DNA from: JADKAV01 sp963818505
GTDB taxonomy: Bacteria; Actinomycetota; Actinomycetes; S36-B12; UBA10799
Reading direction: 5' to 3'
Length of the DNA: 64,000 nt
Assembly (NCBI GenBank): GCA_963818505.1
Contig: CAWFSJ010000005.1
Location: 1,240,001 to 1,304,000 of the forward strand
A program made the position numbers and the translations under genes. The notes below the pieces were generated by a model. It was not told the DNA's origin. It was given only the letters and a program-made list of their open reading frames with translations, and did no database searches. This document shows, one piece after another, positions 15,950 through 23,219 of the stretch. Position 1 is the first letter of the stretch, and each line of letters begins with the position of its first letter.

Positions 15950-18667
15950 CTACCGCATGTCGGAGGAGGTCATGCCCAGCGAAGCGCGTGCCGCCTCAAG
16001 CCTTGCCACCGGGACCCGGAACGGTGAGCAGGACACGTAGTCAAGCCCGGCGTCGTGGAAGAAGTGGACCGACTGGGGATCCCCGCCGTGCTCGCCACAG
16101 ACCCCGAGGTGCAGTTGGGGCCGGACGGCGCGGCCTTCGGCGGCGGCCAATTCGACCAGCCGTCCGACGCCTTCCACATCGATGCTCTCGAACGGCGACA
16201 CCGGGAAGACGCCCTTATCCATGTACAAGGAGAAGAACCCGGACTCCACGTCGTCGCGGCTGAAGCCCCAGGTGGTCTGGGTCAGGTCGTTGGTGCCGAA
16301 CGAGAAGAACTCCGCACTCCTCGCGATCTCGCCCGCAGTCAGGGCGGCACGTGGCAACTCGATCATGGTGCCGATCGGGAAGCGCAATGTGCATCCGTGC
16401 TTGCTGGCGACGTCGGCGAGGACCTGGGAGGCCTCATCGATGATCAGCTCGAGTTCATGCACCGAGCCGACCAGTGGAATCATGATCTCGGCCTGCGGAT
16501 CCCCACCGAGCCGTTGGCGGAAGCACGCGGCTTCGGCGATCGCCCGCACCTGCAGCGCGAACAACCCTTGCACGACCAGGCCGAGCCGCACGCCGCGCAA
16601 GCCCAGCATCGGGTTGGACTCGTGCAAGCGGCGCACCGCGCGAAGCAGGCGCAGGTCGTCCTCGTTCGGCTTGCCCTGCTCCTCTGCCACGGCGACCCGT
16701 ACCGACAGGTCGGTCAGGTCGGGCAGGAACTCGTGCAGCGGCGGGTCGAGCAGACGGATCGTCACCGGTAACCCGTCCATCACCTCGAGGATCCGGATGA
16801 AGTCCTTGCGCTGCAAGGGCAGCAGTGCGGCGAGTGCGGCATCACGGTCTTCGTCGGTTTCGGCCAGGATCAGCTTCTCGACGTACTGCTTGCGGTCGCC
16901 CAGGAACATGTGCTCGGTGCGGCACAACCCGATCCCCTGGCTGCCCATACGGCGGCCACGGGCGGCGTCCTCAGGAGTGTCGGCATTGGCGCGCACCCTC
17001 AGCCGTCGGCCGGAATCTGCGTGCATCATGATCCGGTCCACCGCGTTCACAAGGTCGCGAGTGGGCTGGTCGGCCTGGTCGAGTGCGGCATCGATGCCCG
17101 CGTCAAAATACTCAACCACCGGCGAGGGGCGCACATCGACCTCGCCATTGAACACCTCGCCGGTCGTGCCGTCGATGGAGATCACGTCGCCTTCGGTCAG
17201 TTTCGTGCCGTCGGGCAGGTGCAGGGTGCGCGCGACCGAATCGATCTCAATGGTCTCCGTGCCACACACGGCGGTCTTGCCCATGCCTCGTGCGACCACG
17301 GCCGCATGCGACGTCTTGCCGCCGCGGGTGGTCAGGATCCCCGCAGAAGCGACCATTCCGGGCAGGTCGTCTGGGTTGGTCTCGCGGCGCACAAGGATCA
17401 CGTCGCGGCCCTCTTCGGCGGCCCCAACGGCGGCGTCGGAGGTGAAGACGATCTCCCCGACCGCTGCGCCCGGGGAGGCGGCGGTGCCCTTGGCGACGGC
17501 CTTGGGAGCGTGCGCGTGGTCGAACTGCGGGAACATCAACTGGCCCAACTGCGGACCCGTGACACGACGAGTCGCCTCGTCCATGTCGATGAGCCCTTCG
17601 TCAACCAGTTGTACAGCGATGCGGAATGCGGCAGCGGCCGTGCGTTTGCCGACGCGGGTCTGCAGCATCCACAACTTGTTTCGCTCGATCGTGAACTCGA
17701 TGTCGCACAGATCCCGGTAGTGCTGTTCGAGGGTGTGCATGATCGTCATGAGCTCTTCGTAGGGTCCGGGCTCGAGCTTCTCCAGGTCCGCCAGCGACAA
17801 GGTGTTGCGGATGCCGGAGACGACGTCCTCGCCCTGTGCGGACTCGAGGTAGTCGCCATACACACCGGGCGCACCCGAGGCGGGGTCGCGGGTGAAGGCG
17901 ACGCCGGTCCCTGAGTGCTCGCCGGAGTTGCCGAACACCATGACCTGCACGTTGACGGCAGTGCCGAGGTCGCTGGGAATGTGTTCCTGGCGCCGGTAGA
18001 GCTGGGCGCGTGGGGTGTTCCATGACCGGAAGACCGCCTCGATCGCGCCCAGCAGCTGGTCGCGGGGATCCTGCGGGAAGTGGGCCCCGTGCGAGGAGAT
18101 GATGTCCTCATATCGTGCGACAAGGCCCTTGAGCGCTTCAGCGGGGATCTCCACATCGGACGAGACGCCGGTCTCGACCATCACGTCGGCCAGCGCCTCG
18201 GCGAACAGATCGCCGTCGAGGTCGAGCACGGTCTTGCCGAACATCTGGATCAAGCGCCGGTAGGAGTCCCACGCGAAGCGGTCGTTGCCCGACTGCGCAG
18301 CCAAACCGTGGACCGACTCGTCGTTGAGCCCGATGTTCAGGACGGTCTCCATCATGCCGGGCATAGAGAACTTGGCCCCGGATCGCACCGACAGCAGCAA
18401 CGGGTCGCTGGAGTTGCCGAGCTGGCGGCCCATCTTCTCCTCAAGTGCGGAGATTGCCGCACGGGCCTCTTCGAGCAGTTGACGTGGTGTCGAGCCCGTC
18501 TCCAGGTACTTGCGGCAGGCCTCTGTGGTGATGGTGAAACCCGGTGGCACGGGGAGCCCGAGGTTGGTCATCTCGGCAAGGTTGGCCCCCTTGCCACCCA
18601 GCAGGTCCTTTAGATCCTTGTTGCCCTCAGTGAACGCGTACACCATCTTCTCGGTCATAGGGCCCAT
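15950..18667 (-). CDS. ppdK: Pyruvate, phosphate dikinase
   Basis: 905 aa. Interconverts pyruvate, ATP and phosphate with PEP, AMP and pyrophosphate. N-terminal nucleotide-binding part with KDLLGGKGANLAEMTNLGLPVPPGFTI split over residues 19-46; central phosphohistidine domain with the catalytic His in GGKTSHAAVVARG; C-terminal PEP-binding barrel with GLCRTEHMF and FGTNDLTQTTWGFSRDD. Length is normal. The start is uncertain among three close ATGs (18667, 18658, 18646), none with a clear ribosome site. A cytosolic inorganic pyrophosphatase gene at 30.9 kb could pull the reaction toward PEP. Confidence 0.95.
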   Translation of the reverse strand: MGPMTEKMVYAFTEGNKDLKDLLGGKGANLAEMTNLGLPVPPGFTITTEACRKYLETGSTPRQLLEEARAAISALEEKMGRQLGNSSDPLLLSVRSGAKFSMPGMMETVLNIGLNDESVHGLAAQSGNDRFAWDSYRRLIQMFGKTVLDLDGDLFAEALADVMVETGVSSDVEIPAEALKGLVARYEDIISSHGAHFPQDPRDQLLGAIEAVFRSWNTPRAQLYRRQEHIPSDLGTAVNVQVMVFGNSGEHSGTGVAFTRDPASGAPGVYGDYLESAQGEDVVSGIRNTLSLADLEKLEPGPYEELMTIMHTLEQHYRDLCDIEFTIERNKLWMLQTRVGKRTAAAAFRIAVQLVDEGLIDMDEATRRVTGPQLGQLMFPQFDHAHAPKAVAKGTAASPGAAVGEIVFTSDAAVGAAEEGRDVILVRRETNPDDLPGMVASAGILTTRGGKTSHAAVVARGMGKTAVCGTETIEIDSVARTLHLPDGTKLTEGDVISIDGTTGEVFNGEVDVRPSPVVEYFDAGIDAALDQADQPTRDLVNAVDRIMMHADSGRRLRVRANADTPEDAARGRRMGSQGIGLCRTEHMFLGDRKQYVEKLILAETDEDRDAALAALLPLQRKDFIRILEVMDGLPVTIRLLDPPLHEFLPDLTDLSVRVAVAEEQGKPNEDDLRLLRAVRRLHESNPMLGLRGVRLGLVVQGLFALQVRAIAEAACFRQRLGGDPQAEIMIPLVGSVHELELIIDEASQVLADVASKHGCTLRFPIGTMIELPRAALTAGEIARSAEFFSFGTNDLTQTTWGFSRDDVESGFFSLYMDKGVFPVSPFESIDVEGVGRLVELAAAEGRAVRPQLHLGVCGEHGGDPQSVHFFHDAGLDYVSCSPFRVPVARLEAARASLGMTSSDMR

Positions 18668-18724
18668 TCTGCCGAGCGAGGCAAGCCTTAGCGAAACGGA
18701 GGTGGTAAATACCTCCTGCGGGTA

Positions 18725-19462
18725 TCAGTTGGTCGCGACGTAACGGGGGTATGTGCGCTTTGCGGCACGGGCCTCACCGAGGTCCAGATCAACGATCACA
18801 ATGGGCTCTGCGGGCGTGGTGATCGCCAGTTGCGCGCCTTCGGGGTCGAAGGCCCAACCCGTTGCGCCCATCGCGGCGCCGGGCAAAGTCTCGGCGCGGT
18901 TGCTCGACAGGCAGAAGGCCCCTGACGTGACCGCATGTGTGGCTGCGCCGGCCAACCACTTGGCGGTGGTCTCGATCGGGGTCGCGCGGGGCACCAACAC
19001 GAGGTCGACGTCGGGGTAGGCGTGCTGGGTGAACCACATCTCGGTGCACACACTGACCCCGATGCGGCCCACGGGTGTGTTGAAAGCGTCGAACCGTGCC
19101 GGACCTCGCTGGTACCAACTGGCCTCCCAGTAGCCCTGCTCGTCGGGCAAGTATGTCTTGGTGTGGACGATCTGCAGTCCGTCGCTGGCGGTCCAGCAGA
19201 ACGCGTCGTTGAAACGACCTCGCGCATCAGCACGCGCCAGGGTTCCGACAATCACCTGCGCGTCCAGGTCGGCGAGCCGGTCTGGGGATTGCTGTGCGGC
19301 GGCGGTGTCCCAAGCTGCCGGATCGACCTCTTGTTGGGCGCACAACCAAGGGGTAAGCGCCAATTCGGGGAGCAGCATCAAGTCGACCGGCTCGATCGCA
19401 CGAAGCGTGTTCCAGGTGGCTTTCGGGTCCGAGCAATCGATGCCGAGGATCGCCGCCTTCAA
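18725..19462 (-). CDS. Carbon-nitrogen hydrolase (nitrilase superfamily)
   Basis: 245 aa. The catalytic triad is readable: Glu in LLPELALTP, Lys in HTKTYLPDEQGYW and Cys in VSVCTEMWF. This superfamily hydrolyses nitriles or amides; the exact substrate cannot be told. The protein is short but includes all three catalytic regions. Its start overlaps the end of the upstream hydrolase gene by 4 nt (ATGA), so the two form an operon. Confidence 0.88.
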   Translation of the reverse strand: MKAAILGIDCSDPKATWNTLRAIEPVDLMLLPELALTPWLCAQQEVDPAAWDTAAAQQSPDRLADLDAQVIVGTLARADARGRFNDAFCWTASDGLQIVHTKTYLPDEQGYWEASWYQRGPARFDAFNTPVGRIGVSVCTEMWFTQHAYPDVDLVLVPRATPIETTAKWLAGAATHAVTSGAFCLSSNRAETLPGAAMGATGWAFDPEGAQLAITTPAEPIVIVDLDLGEARAAKRTYPRYVATN

Positions 19463-20235
19463 CGGTGTGCCCTGGTCTCGGCGCGGCTCAAGGCATCACC
19501 GACCGCGACGCCCGCCGGTTGCGAGGCCAGATAGTGCGTTTCGCCGTGCATCCCCAGTCCGAGGCTTGCGAACACGTCGATGGCCTGCGGGTACCAGAGG
19601 TGGATCCCGTCGCCGCCGGTCACCCAGTCGCCTTTGTTGACCAGGTTGACCCAAGTGGTGACCATTCCAGTGGGGAAGTGTCCTCGGAATTCAGCCAGCG
19701 TGTCACGCCAACCGCGGCGGGCCATGGGGCTGCCTATCGTGAGGAGCAGTTCGACGTGGGTGTCCTTCGGCAAGTAGTGCATGAGGTCGTAGGCGACGAC
19801 GGCGCCGAGGCTGTGGGCGACGATGATCAGGTCCCCTTTGGGCAGTTGCTCCAGACACCGTGCGCGCACTGCTGCGCGGACTTCGGGCTGCGCCCTATAG
19901 CGCTGGATCTCGGGCATCCTGCTCATCAGGAAACGTGTGACCAGCTCCTTGGGGAAGAAGTCATATGGGCTGGTCGGCCGTGTGGTGAACGGGTGCATGG
20001 ACAACCGGACCATACGTTGGTGGCGTTGGAAGTTGGCACCCGGCTCGGCGTCTTCGATGTCGCGGGCGGGCATTGACGACAAGACATCGTGAAGCACATC
20101 GGAGTAGTCGAGTTCGACGATGTCGACATCGGTCAGCGCGTCCCGATGGGCCTTCAGCAGGCCTTCATCGACCGCACCCACCCAGTCGCCGCTATCGGCG
20201 AACCGGCCGTGGATGAAGACGAGGGACACGTCCAC
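19459..20235 (-). CDS. Alpha/beta-hydrolase fold protein, lipase-like
   Basis: 258 aa from a GTG. The N-terminal SLVFIHGRFADSGDW is a typical oxyanion-hole segment, and the nucleophile elbow is VAHSLGA near residue 142. Later blocks resemble lipase-like or PGAP1-like proteins (TIGSPMARRGW, WVNLVNKGDWVTGG). TAGACT (20242-20247) ends exactly 6 nt before the GTG, which supports it. It is first in a two-gene operon with the nitrilase-type protein, suggesting they act on the same ester or amide compound; that is inference. Confidence 0.8.
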   Translation of the reverse strand: MDVSLVFIHGRFADSGDWVGAVDEGLLKAHRDALTDVDIVELDYSDVLHDVLSSMPARDIEDAEPGANFQRHQRMVRLSMHPFTTRPTSPYDFFPKELVTRFLMSRMPEIQRYRAQPEVRAAVRARCLEQLPKGDLIIVAHSLGAVVAYDLMHYLPKDTHVELLLTIGSPMARRGWRDTLAEFRGHFPTGMVTTWVNLVNKGDWVTGGDGIHLWYPQAIDVFASLGLGMHGETHYLASQPAGVAVGDALSRAETRAHR

Positions 20236-20241
20236 GGGGTC

Positions 20242-20247
20242 AGTCTA
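20242..20247 (-). promoter_or_regulatory. Leaderless -10 box of the hydrolase-nitrilase operon
   Basis: TAGACT on the minus strand, six bases before the GTG at 20235. Confidence 0.55.
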
Positions 20248-20296
20248 TCCGGCCGTCACTGAGCGCCCTCACCGGCGACGACTCCCGCACGCAGTC

Positions 20297-20512
20297 TCAG
20301 ACGAGTTCGTAGTCGCCAGCTTCGATGAGCGCCGACCGGAGGGCCTCGGTCGTCAGCGGCGCCTCGGCCGACACGGTGACGGTGGACGCGCCCTCGGCGT
20401 CGAGGGCGACCTCGACGGCCTGCACGCCCTCAAGGGCACCGATCTCCTCCTTGACGGCATTGACGCAGTGGTTGCACGTCATCCCGCGCACCTGCAGTTC
20501 TTGCTGACTCAT
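20297..20512 (-). CDS. copZ: Copper chaperone-like heavy-metal-associated protein
   Basis: 71 aa. A single HMA domain with the metal-binding motif MTCNHC at residues 11-16 and the expected ferredoxin-like pattern. It binds Cu(I) in homologues. The ATG overlaps the stop of csoR by 4 nt, so it is the second gene of a copper-response operon. No CopA-type ATPase follows. Confidence 0.9.
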   Translation of the reverse strand: MSQQELQVRGMTCNHCVNAVKEEIGALEGVQAVEVALDAEGASTVTVSAEAPLTTEALRSALIEAGDYELV

Positions 20513-20787
20513 GAACGCACCAATCTCGCTATCGCTGCTGAAATCTCCATGACCTTGGCTTCGGGGTCCACGCCGTCCTGGCTCGCCTCGCGAACGCATG
20601 TCTGCAAGTGCTGTTCCACCAGTTGGATCGCGAAGGACTCAAGCGCGCGGGTGGTGGCTGAGACCTGTGTGAGCACGTCGACGCAGTCGTTGTCGTCCTC
20701 GATCAGCCTCTGCAATCCGCGGACCTGTCCCTCGATGCGGCGCAGTCGATGGATCTGCGCCTTCTTCGTCTGTTCATCGGTCTGCAT
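20509..20787 (-). CDS. csoR: CsoR-family metal-sensing repressor
   Basis: 92 aa. The all-helical DUF156 fold starts at IHRLRRIEGQVRGLQRLIE, and the Cu(I)-binding Cys35, His60 and Cys64 match the C-H-C pattern of CsoR. Cu(I) binding releases the protein from DNA in characterised members. GGAGG lies directly upstream (about 20795-20800), which fixes the ATG at 20787 rather than the longer frame. A pseudo-palindromic operator sits 25 nt upstream, implying autoregulation. Confidence 0.92.
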   Translation of the reverse strand: MQTDEQTKKAQIHRLRRIEGQVRGLQRLIEDDNDCVDVLTQVSATTRALESFAIQLVEQHLQTCVREASQDGVDPEAKVMEISAAIARLVRS

Positions 20788-20812
20788 CGGGACCTCCTCA
20801 CCGTGCAGAACA

Positions 20813-20834
20813 GGATACTCGCACGGGGTATTCC
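20813..20834 (-). promoter_or_regulatory. CsoR-type operator
   Basis: GGATAC at 20813-20818 faces GTATTCC at 20828-20834, with a G-rich centre GGGG on one side, similar in form to known CsoR sites (TACCC...GGGTA). It lies between the csoR ribosome site and the end of the FUSC gene. Confidence 0.6.
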
Positions 20835-20875
20835 GTTTGGGTGCCCGCGGCGGCGTGCCCAACGCTGCTCCCCCC

Positions 20876-21838
20876 TCAGGCGGCCTCGACCGACTCGGGC
20901 AGATCTCCGGCAGCCTTGTCCCACCGCTGGAGCAGCCAGGCGGCGACGAAGCCAATAGCCACACCGATGATGGTGTAGAAGACGCGCTCGGCGGTGGATG
21001 TGATCCCCTCGCTCTCGTCACCTACGGTGGTGAAGATCAGCAGCATCGGTGTGAGGAACAGGGTCTGCAGGAAGTAGTTGCCGCTCATGGAGTACGCAGC
21101 CAGCAGCGGCAGGCACAGCGCGGCGAAGAGCAGTGCGCCGATCGGGGGGAGGACCACGATCGCTAGGAATGCGAGCAGAGCGCCGGCCAACGTCCCCAGC
21201 AACCGGTCGTTGAGGGTGCTGGAGCGTTGATCCGGCAGCGGCCGCAGTGCCATTACCAGCGTGACTGTCACCCAGTAGCCGTGCGGGATGTCATTGGCCA
21301 GCGCCCAGTACATCGTGGCCGCGGACAGCACACCAAGGACCGTGCCGTGGCGCCATGCCACCCCGGAGGCAACCGGCTTGGGCTCGGCGCTGAACTTGAA
21401 CAGACGTGTCAGCAGCCACCCGTAGACGCCGCCGAGCAGAAGGTAGAGGAACGTCTGCTGCCAGGTGAACTCCAACGACGTCGGACCGAAGATGATGATG
21501 ATGGCAGGTGCCAGCGTCATCAGCCCTGCCGAGTGCTGATTGGTGATGGCCAGCAGCAGGGCCGACACGAGCATCAGCCCAGCGATCAAGACGGCACTGT
21601 CGTCGGCGGCGGTGGCAAGAGCCCCGAGCCCGGCTCCCAGTACTGCGGAGCCGAGCGCCTGGGGCGTCGTGGCGAACGGTGTGACGGCCATTGTGAAACC
21701 AGCCGCTATGCCGAAGGCCATTCCGGCAGTCGTGCCGCCCACAGCGGTCGCCATGGACGAGGGAATCATGATCGCCACCAGCAGTATGAGGGCGAACTTC
21801 AGAGTCCCTTCGGCGGGTTTCGTGAACTGTGCCATCAA
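20876..21838 (-). CDS. FUSC-family membrane protein
   Basis: 320 aa with about ten hydrophobic helices. The second half, with GYWVTVTLVMALRPLPDQRSSTLNDRLLGTLAGALLA (split over residues 197-233), has the R-x-x-GT-x-x-G pattern of the FUSC/aromatic-acid-exporter group. Those proteins move small organic acids or act as inner-membrane parts of exporters. The start overlaps the DUF2252 stop by 4 nt: third gene of the P-type ATPase / DUF2252 / FUSC operon. The large intracellular domain of many FUSC proteins is missing. Confidence 0.8.
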   Translation of the reverse strand: MMAQFTKPAEGTLKFALILLVAIMIPSSMATAVGGTTAGMAFGIAAGFTMAVTPFATTPQALGSAVLGAGLGALATAADDSAVLIAGLMLVSALLLAITNQHSAGLMTLAPAIIIIFGPTSLEFTWQQTFLYLLLGGVYGWLLTRLFKFSAEPKPVASGVAWRHGTVLGVLSAATMYWALANDIPHGYWVTVTLVMALRPLPDQRSSTLNDRLLGTLAGALLAFLAIVVLPPIGALLFAALCLPLLAAYSMSGNYFLQTLFLTPMLLIFTTVGDESEGITSTAERVFYTIIGVAIGFVAAWLLQRWDKAAGDLPESVEAA

Positions 21839-23219
21839 TCCAGTGTGGCCCTCAGCGCGGTGAAGTCCTGGGTGTTGATGGCCGAGTACGCCACGGCGAA
21901 GTCCGTGACCGCCTCTTCGAAAGTCTCGTCCTCGCCGAGGTAGCCGGTGATCAGCGAGGAGCTGCCACTGCGGGCGTGAGCGCGTGCCAGCACCGACCCG
22001 CAGATCTGCGCGTACACCTGCAACGCCTCAGGGGACAGCCCGACGGTCTCGATCGAGCCCTTCATGTCGCGCAACTGGCGGACGTAGAAGTCCACCGTGT
22101 CGCCGCCTTGGGCCTGGCACCACCCCAGGAAGGGGTCCCCGGTTGCCTGCATGACCCGCTGACCTACGACCACCCGCTGACCGGCGCTTTGGAGGCGACT
22201 GGCCGACGTGTAGGGCTCGAGTACGGACTGCTGCGCCTGCTTGATCTGCAGGATCAGGGGCTCGTGGTCCCCTGACTCCATAAGCAATGCAATGGCCCGG
22301 GTGCCGACGCTGCCTACGCCCACGACCTTGTGGGCGATGTCCAGGAACGAGAAACGGGTCAACAGCGCGATCCGGTCCGGCGGCAGGGTCGCGAGGTACT
22401 GGGCGTAGATGTCGGCCATCTCCAGGTTGACGCGGTCCCGATCGTCCTCGTGGACGCGCACAAGTAGTGGCGGGTCGCTCAGGAAGCGCCGCTTGCCGTC
22501 GACGACCTCGGTCAGCTTGGCCACGGCGCTGTCACCGCTTCGACTCGCTGCCTTCTTGCCGGCCTTCTCCGCGGTCTTGCCCAGTGCCGTCTTCTTCACC
22601 GCGGCCAACAGATCATGGAAGTCGACCGTCGCGAACCAGACGTCGAGCGTCTTCATCTGCGCTAGCCGGGCGATCGTCGTCCGGTAGGCGCGTACACCGG
22701 CCAGCGTGGCCTTGCGGATCTGCTTGGCCTTGTGGTCGTTGGCCTCTCCGGCCACCACCAGGCTCGCCGCCAGTCGCTTCACGTCCCACTCGAACGGCCC
22801 CGGATTCGTCTCGTCGAAGTCGTTGAGGTCGAAGACGAGGTCACGCTCGGGGGAGGCGAACATGCCGAAGTTCGCGACGTGGGCGTCACCGCACAGTTGC
22901 ACGTTGATGCCGGACTGAGGGGTTTTGTGCATGTCGTCGGCCATGATCAGCGCCGCGCCGCGCAGGAAGGCGAACGCGTCGGTGGTCATGCGCTCGTGCC
23001 GCAGCCGGATGAGGCTCGGCAGGCGCGAAGCCTCCTGCGAGGCCAGCAGTTCCAGCGGGTCCGATCGCCGGTCGGTGCCGGGACCTGCGCCAACGCCTCC
23101 AGCGGCCGGTCCCGGCGCACCTGCTCGCCGAGAGCCTTACGCTCCTCGCGGCTCGGGCGAGGGTTGTTGAAGAAGGCCAGAACCTCTGGTGCGGTACTGG
23201 GCGTCGGTGCTTCGGTCAT
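21835..23219 (-). pseudogene. DUF2252 protein, single-base frameshift
   Basis: DUF2252 proteins are kinase-fold-like and uncharacterised. One frame (from 23219) gives the N-terminus up to LEALAQVP; the other gives GTDRRSDPLELLASQEASRLPSLIRLRHERMTTDAFAFLRGAA, then the core CGDAHVANFGMFASPERDLVFDLNDFDE with the catalytic-loop-like HVANFG and DLNDFD. Adding one G in the GGG run at about 23080 joins them to a 461-aa protein of normal family length. As sequenced, translation would stop early, but a separate start at 22989 could make a 384-aa product. It sits between and overlaps its neighbours by 4 nt each. Confidence 0.85.

Noticed and set aside
18671..18716. Iron-box-like or other operator upstream of ppdK
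   Set aside because: AGGCAAGCCT and GGAGGT...ACCTCC are short inverted repeats, but the match to a DtxR/IdeR consensus is poor and the gene is not iron related.
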